Of a DNA stretch of 64,000 nucleotides, positions 1 to 10,046 are shown one piece after another. The position numbers and the translations under genes are program-made. The number at the start of each line of letters is the position of its first letter. Positions within the stretch are counted from its first letter, which is position 1. The stretch comes from Lolium rigidum. Lineage: Eukaryota > Streptophyta > Magnoliopsida > Poales > Poaceae. The stretch lies in contig NC_061510.1 in NCBI RefSeq assembly GCF_022539505.1, forward strand, positions 98,224,292 to 98,288,291. The letters run 5' to 3'. The notes under the pieces are model-generated. The model ran no database searches, was not told where the DNA came from, and was given only the letters and a program-made list of their open reading frames with translations.

Positions 1-394
1 AGTTTTCACCTGAAACTACACCCACAAAAGGGTCACCATGACATTGAACCTCATTCAACAACTCAACGCCCATAAAAGCACGTCTGAACATAAAAACTAT
101 CCAAAAACCACCTTTTCACTACATTACATCCGACGCTACGACTTCCAGGAAGTCCAGGACGAGCTCAGCTAGTCCAGCACCACATGGATCGAAGACCCTC
201 CTCTGGATGCTCCTTCAGGTATGTCAGAGAAGCTCTTCCACCATACACAAGCTTCGAAGCCGGAGCCAGGGAAGAAATCAATCGAAACTGGTACACTTCA
301 GCTCGACGACATCAGTGTCAAGGGTGCCTTGAAGAGGGTCATCAGTGGTTCTGCAAACAAATCCACCTCCCTTCAGGTTTGATCTTTGAATGAA
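1..394. other. Unassigned left edge, possibly 3' tail of LINE-A
   Basis: I recognise no gene here. The 69-codon plus-strand reading frame at 184-393 matches nothing I know. On the minus strand this stretch lies directly downstream of the LINE-A coding remnant, so it may be that element's 3' end or its flank. No poly(A) tract or target-site duplication is visible to settle this. Confidence 0.3.
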
Positions 395-872
395 ACTTTC
401 CAGTTCCTTAGATAGGACAGGATCAACCTTTACACATATTTAATATCAATCCAGGTCAATCTATTAAAGAACTAAGCTATTTTTAGAATTCCAAATCCCC
501 CACAGTATAGCACAAGAAATGAAATTGAACTGTAAAAATTTCTTATTGCATAGCCATCTACTTGCAACATCTACAAACTTATTAATTCTACACTTAAAGC
601 ATTTCTCTACCAACCGTCAGAGATTTTTAGCTATAAGGCAATCAAAGAATAAATGGTGCACACATTCAAAATCTTTAAAGAAGGAGCATTCAAGAGGTTT
701 TGGAATCCCTCTCTTCCTAAGATTATCTCTAGTCATAACTTTGTTTTGAGAAAAAAGCCACAAGAAAACCTGAACTCTAGGAGGAATTTTCAGGTCCCAA
801 ACAGCAGGTAGGTAAATAGGTGTAACACCTCTAAAATTAATCAAAGCTTACATGGATTTGGAAGAGTATATA
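395..872 (-). pseudogene. LINE-A remnant: RT C-terminal zinc-binding (zf-RVT) domain
   Basis: The minus-strand reading from 872 down to about 395 gives the tail of a plant L1-type ORF2. It has the zf-RVT signature: a VWDLKIPPRVQVFLW core, a run ending in HLFFDC, and then an AILWGIWNSKNS stretch. This domain follows the reverse transcriptase in plant LINEs and is thought to bind RNA or DNA. In-frame stops (for example TAA at 848-850, where Tyr is expected) show it is dead. The protein continues upstream at 23,341-23,458 and then at 24,216-24,539, so a 22.5 kb insertion separates two adjacent codons of one old reading frame. The 5-bp sequence ATATA at 868-872 is repeated at 23,336-23,340. Confidence 0.75.
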
Positions 873-2877
873 TGTAATATCCCAGGATTCCAGACGTTTA
901 CGGGGTAGAATTAGAAAAGGTATGTGCATTGCATCGTAAAACTAGGGGACATTTCGCGCTTTATTGCATAAAACCTAAGAGGGAACAAGTTTCTCTCTCG
1001 ACACCAAACAAGATTAGGGTTTCGAGAGTGCGACAAACTTGGACATGATCTCTTTTGAATTAGGGTTTTGAAATGAGGAGGAACATTTCAATATAACACT
1101 TAGAGTTGAGTGGTTGAATTTGAAATGAGTTTGAAGTGAAATTCAAACTCAAACAACACATAAAATATGAAGACAATTAATAATTCAAACAATAATATTA
1201 TATTTGGATAATACAAACAATAAAAGAATAGAAATATATTACAATGAGCTCATTAGAGAAACATTGAGCTTTATTGATTATCACACACAAGATACATTGT
1301 CTTTACAATATCCAAATATAATAATTATTATTACATAATCATTTCAGAAATGATAAAAGAAAAGAAAAGGAAAATTACAATGTATTGATGAACTAGAGAA
1401 ACTAAATATATCTATCTTCTTGATCAACCAGTAGATGAAGCACTTCTTGATCATTTCTTGATCCCTGCATAGTCAAAATAAAAATAGAAATGCACATTGT
1501 GCCAAGTGGCAATTCCACTTGGAAGATTAGATACAATGGTAATATGCAGGATAAGATCAAACCAGCCGGAGCCGATCCACCAATTTCACAAGTTCCAACA
1601 GGGAACCTCACAAGCAGCTCACAAGGATGTGTGCATGCTCACCAGCACATGCAGCCTGAGGAGTCACCAAAATGGCACCAGGTCTTGCTGTCGACGAAGG
1701 AGGCCAGCACAGGCCCATATAAAACTATTTTCATCACAAACCCTAGCCATTCATCGATCAGCCAGCCAAAGCTGGCTAGAACAGCAAGAACACACACAAG
1801 AACACCAAGAACGCATAACATCATAGTTCCAGTGCTTTTTCCACAAAGAAGGAGTGGTTCTTGAATCAACAGATGGAGTAGCACCAGCACAAACCAGCTA
1901 GGAGGAGCAGGGCAAGCACCAAACCAACAAACAAAAGCAATCCTCTACACCAACACAATCTAGGAGCTGGAGTGAGGTATATCGTTGAATCATGGACAAA
2001 CCAGATGGTTTTGTCTATAATATTGCACATACATGCTACACACAAACACACAAGGGTGGAAAACCCTGTTTGATCATCATTTGGTCATAGACCAAGTGAA
2101 TCTGGTGGAAATGGCAAAATCCATAGAAGAATCAGACATATGACCATGGTTATGCCAACCATACAAGTGGTGGCATCTTCCAAATGGAAAATAGGAAGGA
2201 AACCATCCCAGATACTTAAACCACAACTACCAGACTACACTAGCCCTTTAAAACCATCAGAAAAAGGCAGTAATAAATGTATCTGCCAATATTTTCAACA
2301 CCAAAAGCTACTGGCAATCAAATTTGATCACCTAGTAAGCACTTATCCCATCACAGTAAGCCTACATGAGTGGGAGATACCAAAACAGCAGCTAGATGCT
2401 GCTAAGGCCAACTCAACCACAAAAAACATCCAAACGGCAAGCCTTACACACTTATCATCACCCAGAAGGGTTCAAACTGGAGCTAGGGTCCCCGACAGCA
2501 GTTGGCATCCCTCTAGCTCAAGCATACACATCATAAGAGTCATCACTGCACAGTAGTTCATCTCAGTTATCCACTAATACATGATAAACTGCATAGATAA
2601 ATGAAGTAATCAAATAACAGGTAACATAAACACTTGCTAAGCATCAAATGGATCACTGTAAGCATAAGCACATGCTTTACCAAGTATCAGCAATCACCAG
2701 TACATGGTGAAATGCTATACAACAGCAAAGGATATCCATCAGCAAGCACAGAGAGGTATCACAGTGAGCATTTATCAAGCAACTAGTGATCATATGATCA
2801 CCAGAGCTTGCAAGAGCAAGCTAGAGCATCAGTAACTCATAGGAGTTACTGAACCACCACAGATAAGCAACAATTGT
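873..2877 (+). repeat. Solo LTR segment 1
   Basis: This is the first 2.0 kb of the long solo LTR. It is AT-rich at first (1,140-1,400), then an (A/C)-rich tract. The short reading frames at 1,490-1,864 and 2,140-2,556 have no recognisable domains and I treat them as chance. ATTGT at 2,873-2,877 is the left target-site copy of the Gypsy-1 insertion. Confidence 0.65.
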
Positions 2878-3417
2878 TGTCGAGGGTACTCCTCGGCAAT
2901 GCCCTCCAATTGGGCTTAGGGTTGATGGAATCCTGTAGGTTGACACGAGACATCGGTGAACAGACAAGCGGGGAGAGCAATTTACCTAGGTTCGGGGCCC
3001 TCGATGAGGTAAAACCCTTACGTCTTGCCTGTCTGATCTTGATTATGAGAATTTTGGGTTACAATGGGGTGCCGAAGGTTTCGGCTGTGATCTCGTCGAG
3101 AGGCTAAGCGCTACGGCGACCTAGCTCTAGACTTCTGGTGGCTAAAGTTGCTATGATTGATTATGGCCCTCGGTAGCCCCTCTCCTGGCCTTTATATAGG
3201 AGGCCAGGTCTCAAGAGATCTGTCTGGTTACGACTAGGTTTACAAAAGACCTAGCTCTAAACTTTCCTTGTTCGGCTCCTCTCTGTCTTGTTCTTCAAGG
3301 AATCTTCTCCAGCACCGTCCTAGTGGCCCGCCTTGCCATCGGGTATCTTCATGGGCCTCCAGTTGGGCCGCACAGGATAGGGCAATGTCAGTGACCCGAA
3401 GGGTAATGCCCACGTCA
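2878..3417 (-). repeat. Gypsy-1 LTR, left copy (3' LTR in element sense)
   Basis: This copy pairs with 12,046-12,585 over its full 540 bp. It contains a TATA-like sequence (3,191-3,199, TTTATATAG) inside an inverted repeat, CCTGGCC...GGCCAGG. The PPT-like sequence directly adjacent (3,418-3,429) reads GTAGCCCTCGAG on the plus strand. Confidence 0.9.
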
Positions 3418-4021
3418 GTAGCCCTCGAGTGTCTAGTCGAAGATATTTCGGGTAGAGACTAAAGCATGCCTCCACTAAATGATCTTCTCCTTGATTGTTC
3501 TTGTCCATCTTGTATCAGTACCATCTTCTTTTATCGGGTGCGCGCTCAGCGCTCCTGATGGGAGTAGCCCCCGAGTCTAGGTACGGATGCTTGCAATCCG
3601 TGCGTAGACTCAAGTTGTGCTACTCGAACGTTTTCTTCTGCCGAAGTTTTCTGCAAGTCTTCATGGGTCGTTCGATACATTTGTACCGGGGCTCATATTC
3701 TTAAGCAAGGTTTCAACGCGTAAAGGATATTGAGTAACGAGCCCAGCTTTTGCTGGTTAACTGCCGATGGCAAAACAACGTTACCCTACACAGAATCAAG
3801 TCCCCGAGCATGATCCTGGAGTTCAAAAAAGTTTTATCGGGTGCGCGCTCAGCGCTCCCGATGGGAGTAGCCCCTGAGCCTGAGCACGGGTGCTTGCGGC
3901 CGGGTGCAGACTTGAGCTGAGCATTCCATCTTTTCCTTCAAATATTTCTTCACAGGGGTATCTTCGAGATCACGTTTTATCGGGTGCGCGTCCAGCGCTC
4001 CCGATGGGAGTAGCCCCCGAG
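3418..4021. repeat. Iterated hairpin plus PPT-like modules (Gypsy-1)
   Basis: Three imperfect modules lie at 3,533-3,575, 3,836-3,878 and 3,979-4,021. Each begins with an ATCGGG...CCCGAT inverted repeat (one base changed in the first) around a GCGC-rich loop, then GGGAGTAGCCCC(C/T)GAG. The second half repeats the sequence at the real polypurine-tract position next to the LTR (3,418-3,429). On the element's sense strand this reads CTCGGGGGCTAC. The same module recurs in Gypsy-3. The arrays lie between the LTR and the promoter of the antisense gene. Confidence 0.75.
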
Positions 4022-4319
4022 TCTAAGTGTAGATGCTTGCGTTTCGTGCATAGACTCGAATCCTCCATCCGATACCTTTTATTTTTCTTCGAATGCTTCC
4101 GACGGTCTTCACGACGTCACTGATGACGTTACTAATACTTCGATTTTGACTGACAAGACACGACCCGTTGGGCCCATCCTACTTCTGCGTGGCTCTGTTT
4201 TTAAGTAATATCCGCCTTTCTCGTACGGTTACCAAGGTGCCTCCTCGATTTCCATGATCAACGATGAAGAGAGGGTCCTTTTAATGAACTGAAAGCAATG
4301 ACACGTGCCCACGCAATCC

Positions 4320-4467
4320 TCAAGTTCCCCCATACTTAAAATATCTCAGAGAAAAATCCTTAGTATTCTCTCACATCATCGTAGCATCCTCCTTTCCTTC
4401 TTCCACCTTCTTCTCTCATAACCGCTGCGCCGCCACCGCCGTTTTTAGATCTTCTCCAGATCCAACG
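4320..4467 (+). promoter_or_regulatory. Candidate promoter and 5' UTR of the Gypsy-1 antisense gene
   Basis: A TATA-like ACTTAAAATA lies near 4,333, followed by a pyrimidine-rich CTCTCTC/CCTTCTTCC leader and then the ATG at 4,468. The layout of TATA-like box, C/T-rich leader and ATG is that of a plant nuclear gene rather than of internal retroelement sequence. The related copy in Gypsy-3 has a cleaner TATAAATA. The assignment rests on sequence pattern only. Confidence 0.4.
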
Positions 4468-7106
4468 ATGGTGAAGAAGAAGAACCCCGTTGCCGCCGCC
4501 AGTTCCGTGAGCGGCGGCGCCGCCGCCAAGGCCTCTTCAAATCTTCCGAAGAGAAGCGCTCCAGACGCTCCTCCCCCAGCTCCGGCGCTGCCAGCGCCGT
4601 CAAGCTCCGCGGCTGGGACCAATCCTGGAGTTGGGCTGGCGTCCTCCATCACGAAGCGTGATGAAAAGAGGGCCCGAAGCCTTGGTCTAGTCTCCTCCGA
4701 CGAGGGGAATGTAATTCTCCCAAGTGCGATCTCTCGGCCTAATCCTCCTGCTGGTTTTACCGTGATGTTCTTGTCGTTCTTGTATCGAGGTCTCTCGCTT
4801 CCTGCCCACAAGTTCCTTCATCACCTTCTGCGGGCTTACGAAATCCAACTGTGGCAACTTACCCCCAACTCAATCCTTCACATTGCTGTGTTCATCACCC
4901 TTTGCGAAGCGTTTTTGGGCATCGAGCCTCACTTTGGGTTGTGGAAGAAAATCTTCTTCGTAAAGAGATACAGCAGTAGTAATGGACCCTTTGTCATTGG
5001 GGGAGTGGGGTTCGTTGTCCGTTCAGAAGTCAATTATTTCAACTTTCCAATGAGAGAATCTGTGCAAGGATGGAGACTGAAGTGGTTCTATATTAAGGAT
5101 TCTTCAACAACCGAATCCCAGCTTCCTCGTTTTGCCGACGTTCTCGAAGCCAAACCTAAGCACTCTTGGAAGAACATCCTTTCTCCCGACGAAAGGACAG
5201 CAGCCGACGAGTTATTTGTCAAATTTCTTCGGATCAAAGAAGCTGATGGCCAGACCATGATTGGCACAGAGGTAGCTGTCGTGTTCCTAAAACGTCGGGT
5301 TCAGCCAGTCATGGCCAGGGTTCATCCGATGTGGTTATATTCGGGTCCGAAGGATGTGACCAGAATAAAGGTTGCTGAACTATCGGAAAAGGAGCTGCTT
5401 GACGAAGTTCGACACCTTACTCTTTTCAGCCAAGAAGACTCAATTCCGCTGATATCCTCTCATCCACCTTTTGATGTAGATCATCCGCCAATGGAGGTAA
5501 ATTTTCCTTCTCATACTCTTATTACTCTATTCTCCTTGATCAACACGACTATCAATGTTCTTACATGTTTTTCTTCGGCAGACCCTCATAGCTTCTGGAA
5601 ACTTGCGTGACCTGCCGGATGATACTTCCGAAGGGAGAGATTCCTCAGCCTCTGACAAATTTCATACTGTTGAGAACACAAGCCCAAAGGACGAACACGA
5701 TGATCCGATGGATTCTGAAGCTACCTTTACCAATCCTCCTCCCCCAGCCAACGATACTTGTGACACAGCGGGATCAGTGCGTGATGATGAAGCTGATGAT
5801 GATGCCTTTGTTAATGCAGCTGTGGAGGAGGCCATAGCTTCGCCTGTGAAGAGATCAACCGGCGGCTTTGCCGATGAAGACGATCTCTTCGAGCTGTAAG
5901 TGCTTACTTCTTTCCCTAGAATTCGTATTTCGCTTTTACCATTCACATTTCTTTCTTAATTCTTATCAATTTTCTTCTTTGTAGTGACGAAGGTTTCATC
6001 GAGCCTCCATCTAAGAAGGCTAAATCTGGCGCCGCTCTGCCGAATGTTGCAGCTTCTGAGACTTCGGCCCCTACTGCAGCCCCCGCGGCCCAAGTATCGA
6101 CTGCTTCATCCCTTTCCATGGGGAAAGATATTCCTTCGACTGCTGCTGCCACAATTCCTCCTTCAGGAAAACCTGTAAGTCTTCTTTGGTCGCAACGCAA
6201 ATTTTCCTGAATGTGCTTTTGATTAATAATCCTTCGACAAATATCTATTTTTCCCTTTTCTCAAGGATCTACGAACTATCATATCTTCTTTGGAAGCCTT
6301 CGCCTCCCAATTCACCTCCCTGGAAGCAGACAAGGCTCGGCTGCAAAAGGAAGTTAAGTCTTCTTCCTCAAAATTGGAAGGTGCAATAAAAATAGCTGCC
6401 GAAGCCTGCCAAGAAATCGACTCCCTGAAGGAGGAACTCAAGGGGCTGAAGGAGAGGCTAAAGGACGAAGAAGCGTCTAGACTGGCCGCTGAAGCTTGGG
6501 CAGTCAAAAAGGATGATCTTCTTCGCCAATCTTCCTTGGCTTTGCTCAGTAATTCCTTTTCTGCTTCTCTGTTGATTATTACTTTGTGAATCCAGTCCTT
6601 TGTTAGTAATCTTTCCTATTCCATTCTTCGCAGAGGCTGCCGATATCCCTACCGATGCGTTGGATAAGCTTCCGAACAATTCTCCGGCAAATGGTGTGTC
6701 GATGACTCTTGCTTCGCACCAGCTTACTCGGGACCTCCTCGAGAAGGGCAAGGGAGCCATGACAAGGATGCACTCGATGATCTTCCCCAAGATTAGTCAA
6801 GACAAGACTTTGGGGCAGCTGATCGATGCTTTCGCGGTCAACACCAAGGAAGTTATCGAGGTATTCAAACATACTTCACGTACCTATGGTGCCCTTCTAG
6901 CCTTCCAACTCATGATGGGTCATGGCTTCAAGGCCGATACTGAAGAAATGTCTAAGGAGCTGCCGAAAGAGCAAGATGGGCAGTTCGTCGACCTTGGTAT
7001 CTTTAAAACTTCAGCTCTTAAGTGTGCACGCCAGCTCCTTGAATTGGTTTCGGCAAAGAAATCATCAGTTGGCCCAAGTTTATCGATCCAGACCCAAGCC
7101 CCTTGA
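4468..7106 (+). CDS. Antisense spliced gene of Gypsy-1 (PF04195-like 'putative gypsy type transposon')
   Basis: The start ATG is the first in the long frame. I place exons at 4,468-5,496, 5,582-5,895, 5,985-6,174, 6,266-6,548 and 6,634-7,106. All introns are GT...AG and the reading phase is kept across every junction, giving about 760 residues. Residues ~70-240 carry the family core, with stretches such as FLSFLYRGLSLPAHKFLHHL, LTPNSILHIAVFITLCEAFL and a later RESVQGWRLKWFY. An acidic, Ser/Pro-rich middle follows, then a predicted coiled coil encoded by exon 4 (Leu/Glu/Lys heptads) and a helical C-terminus. It runs opposite to gag. Its function is unknown; a DNA-, RNA- or chromatin-related role is only a guess. 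No internal stop was found, so it could be expressed. An AATAAA lies at 7,172-7,177. Confidence 0.7.
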
Positions 7107-7303
7107 TCCTTGTAACAGACTTCTTTTTAGCTTGATTTGAAACAATGTCCTGCCGTAAGACTTGTGGTTGTAATAAATTCCATGCTGGCAATGTTGCCAG
7201 TGTACTTTAATTAAAACGTCTTTACTTTGCATTCTCCCGATGGGAGTAACTTCCAATACTGAAGCGATGTGATCTATCATACACTTTGACGCTATTTTGC
7301 AGG

Positions 7304-8080
7304 TTTTTCCCGTGCCTGCGTTTGTTGATGATTCTGCGGGTGCTGTTCCCGAAAATGATCGAATTCAGCATATGAAGGACCGGATCGCGCAGATGGAAAA
7401 GGATTTGCGCAATACTTACGCCTTGGCCGCCATTATCAGAAAGAAGAGCGAGCTTGCAGCTGACGTAGAACGCTACGCTCTCACTGAATTGCAAAAGGCC
7501 ACAGAAAGTTTGAACTGTAAGCCCCCTTTCTCTTGTACTCCTTGTTTCTTTACGAAATGCCTTGTCCTGACTTCTCCTCTTTCCTTTGCTAGTCATAGCG
7601 CTGAACCCTGCCGAAGAGAGCAAACGTATCCATGAACGTGTGGACGCGTTGACTCAGCTATCGTCATCGGACGAAGTTTTCTGGAGAGAGCACTCGAAGG
7701 CTTCGGCTGTCGCAAAGTTCCAAGATCGAGTCCAGCAGGTCCATCGCTTCTTTGACAAATGCTACAAAGGGCTGAGAGTAATATGGAAGACAATGTTTCC
7801 TCTAAACGCGGTTCCTCCCACGCTGTTGACCTTGATGTCAGAGTTTGGTAACGCCAAGAAAATCCGAGAGTTGGTTCGAGCTCAGGTGTTTGCAGGAGCT
7901 AGACTCACACTTGCCCTTGTGCTCGCGTGTTATCCTTCGACAGACCTTCTAGCAATTGCCAACACGGCGGGCGATTTGGAACCGCTGTACCCGAAGGTGG
8001 GACTGCCTTCCAATATCATTGTTGATAGGCTTGAGGAGGCTTCGAAGGCATCTGAAGAAAAAGAACCTCCACAAAGATAA
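7304..8080 (+). CDS. Second C-terminal module of the antisense gene, two exons
   Basis: A splice acceptor (TTTTGCAG, ending 7,303) opens an exon of about 7,304-7,518. It encodes a coiled coil (QHMKDRIAQMEKDLRNTYAL) and ends at a GTAAGC donor. A second exon from about 7,594 runs to the TAA at 8,080. It holds the sequence RFFDKCYKGLRVIWKTMFPL and a hydrophobic helical stretch around GARLTLALVLACYPSTDLLA. I recall similar C-termini in other grass elements of this kind. Because the preceding exon already stops at 7,106, this is either an alternative 3' end reached by skipping that exon, or the remains of a second gene copy. No ATG-led 5' part of its own is obvious. Confidence 0.5.
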
Positions 8081-8790
8081 TTCATGATTAAGTCCTTCTT
8101 GTGAATAGAATACTTGATTACTTTTTATACCCAAGTGTTTGGGTTGTTAAGATGTAAAACTATCGGTAGATGCATATATATGCAGTTTTAACGCGTTAAT
8201 GTCGTTGGCACGTTTAGGTGGAGCAAATCTGGTTTACTCGTTTAAGCGCATGTGTATTTGTTGGTCAGCAAATTATTTGAGTGATCAACTCGTGTTGCGG
8301 GTCTTGCTAAACCCGTTGTATGTGCAACTTTGCCTTCAACCGATGTATGTCCTGACAGCAGCTCCCGAATATATCGGTAGCACTAGCTCTGCCAATGACT
8401 CCGTCGGTCCTTGATGCTTCCATAAGTGAAGTATCGAACGTGGGTCGTTTTATATACGTATTTCTAGACTCTTGCTATTTACGGCGCTCTTAGAGGCATC
8501 TATAGCAGAGGGAAAGGGCAGTGTCCTTATTGGTTTTGCATCCTTTAGCACTCGTAGTGTCATAGGCTTTTTCGGAGTACAATCTTTTGTCGCGTACTTC
8601 GTCGCACCAACGTTCACCGAGGGGCGCAAGCAAGGTTTATGATGATGTGGTTCGGGTGCTCCGAATTACTGCAGTGCTTTTCAAGGAATCAAAACTTAAG
8701 TTCTCATTAATAAAGTAAGCACGGAACTAAGGGGCGAAAAAGGGGGGCCCTGTTGAAAAGAAAGGAAAAAACTAAATACTATCCATCCGT
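8081..8790. other. Convergent spacer between antisense gene and gag-protease
   Basis: This 0.7 kb lies between the ends of two oppositely oriented coding regions. It contains an AATAAA at 8,709-8,714. The reading frame at 8,199-8,414 shows no known domain. I see no other gene here. Confidence 0.5.
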
Positions 8791-9807
8791 TTAAGCAAGG
8801 AAAGGGTTCTTCTTATCTTCTGGCTTGTCCACCGCGTCAGCGATTTTGGGAGCGTCGTTGATTTCACTAGGAGTCTCGGCGGTAATTGCCAGTGTCTTGC
8901 TTTCTTCTATGACTGTTGTGCCATCAACTGTCGAAGCTTTTACTGTCGAAACTTCTAGGGCAAGATCGGCTGGCTTCTTCTTCGTCTTCCCGACGCGTTC
9001 ATCTTCCTTATTATTGTGTGCCGATGACTTGGAAGGGAGATCGTTGATTTCCTGTTTTACCCCAAACTTCGCAGCGATCCTCTGAAAGTCGCGATCACAA
9101 TTGTCTGAGCGTGAGAAACTTCCATAGACTGTGACGTTTGTCCCGTTGCTCCCAAGCATTTTCAACTTGAGGTATGCGTAATGCGGCACAGCGATGAACT
9201 TGGCATAAGCTGCTCTTCCGAGTATAGCGTGGTACTGTGATTCCCAGTTCACGACTTCAAACTCGATTTTTTCCTTCCTGAAGTTGTCGGGTTTGCCAAA
9301 GACGACATTCAGGTAAACTTTGCCAAGGGAGTACGCCGGTGAAGTGGGGAGAATCCCATGAAAACAGGTGTCTGTCTCTTCTAGCATCCTCATAGTGATC
9401 CCCATACTTCTGATTGCGTCGACGGATATCAGGTTTAGTCCACTTCTGCCATCCATGAAGACTTTGCTCATCTTGAACCCTCCAATTTGCGCCTCAACTA
9501 CTAAGGCAGCGTGTCCTGGTTTCGGTATTGTCATCGGGTGATCCGCTCTGCTGAACGTAATGCTCTGAGATGACCACTCGACATACTCGGGGATGTTGGC
9601 CATGATGCTTTCTGCCAAATTAATTTCTCGGGTGAGCTTCTTCATTTCCCTTCTCGAAACACCTATCCTATGGATCATGCTCATCTTCCCACGTGGTGGT
9701 GGAAACGACTCGTTGGGGTTGTGAGGCTGAGCCTGCTGGACCTGGTGCTGAGGTGGAGGTGGTGGTGGTGGTGTTGGCTGTTGTTGCTGCAGGATGAGCT
9801 TCTGCAT
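8791..9807 (-). CDS. Gypsy-1 gag C-terminus and retropepsin-like region
   Basis: The frame starts with a Gln/Pro-rich low-complexity run (QQQQPTPPPPPPP). A retropepsin-like fold follows around residues 105-220. Its flap and strand pattern (ALVVEAQIGGFKMSKVFMDG) is recognisable, but the catalytic D-T/S-G is replaced by D-G-R-S, so proteolytic activity is doubtful. The later HAILGRAAYAKF matches the conserved ILG strand. The frame ends at 8,791 with no reverse transcriptase behind it. Upstream on the minus strand (about 9,800-9,900) lies a degenerate zinc-knuckle-like string of Cys and His. In non-autonomous grass Gypsy elements this domain is often degenerate in this way. Confidence 0.6.
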   Translation of the reverse strand: MQKLILQQQQPTPPPPPPPQHQVQQAQPHNPNESFPPPRGKMSMIHRIGVSRREMKKLTREINLAESIMANIPEYVEWSSQSITFSRADHPMTIPKPGHAALVVEAQIGGFKMSKVFMDGRSGLNLISVDAIRSMGITMRMLEETDTCFHGILPTSPAYSLGKVYLNVVFGKPDNFRKEKIEFEVVNWESQYHAILGRAAYAKFIAVPHYAYLKLKMLGSNGTNVTVYGSFSRSDNCDRDFQRIAAKFGVKQEINDLPSKSSAHNNKEDERVGKTKKKPADLALEVSTVKASTVDGTTVIEESKTLAITAETPSEINDAPKIADAVDKPEDKKNPFLA

Positions 9808-10046
9808 TTCGATGAACTGTCGACAATCTCTGAGCAGATGACTTGACTTCGTCTTGTTGTCTTTAGAGTCGACGTACGAATGCAGGTAGCAGGGAAAGTT
9901 TATCTGTTCGGGAAAGGGTAGCTCGGGAGTCCTCTGTGGCCGTGGTTTGTAACTGCCGCGATTTCCAGAGTTGCTCCTATTGTCGTCTTGTCGATCGTCT
10001 CGTCTGTCGTCGTACCGATCGTCCCGCCGATCGGAGTATCCCGCAG

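Noticed and set aside
4416..4811. Minus-strand 131-codon frame opposite the antisense gene's start
   Set aside because: It is a shadow of the GC-rich, Ala-rich first exon, with no homology.
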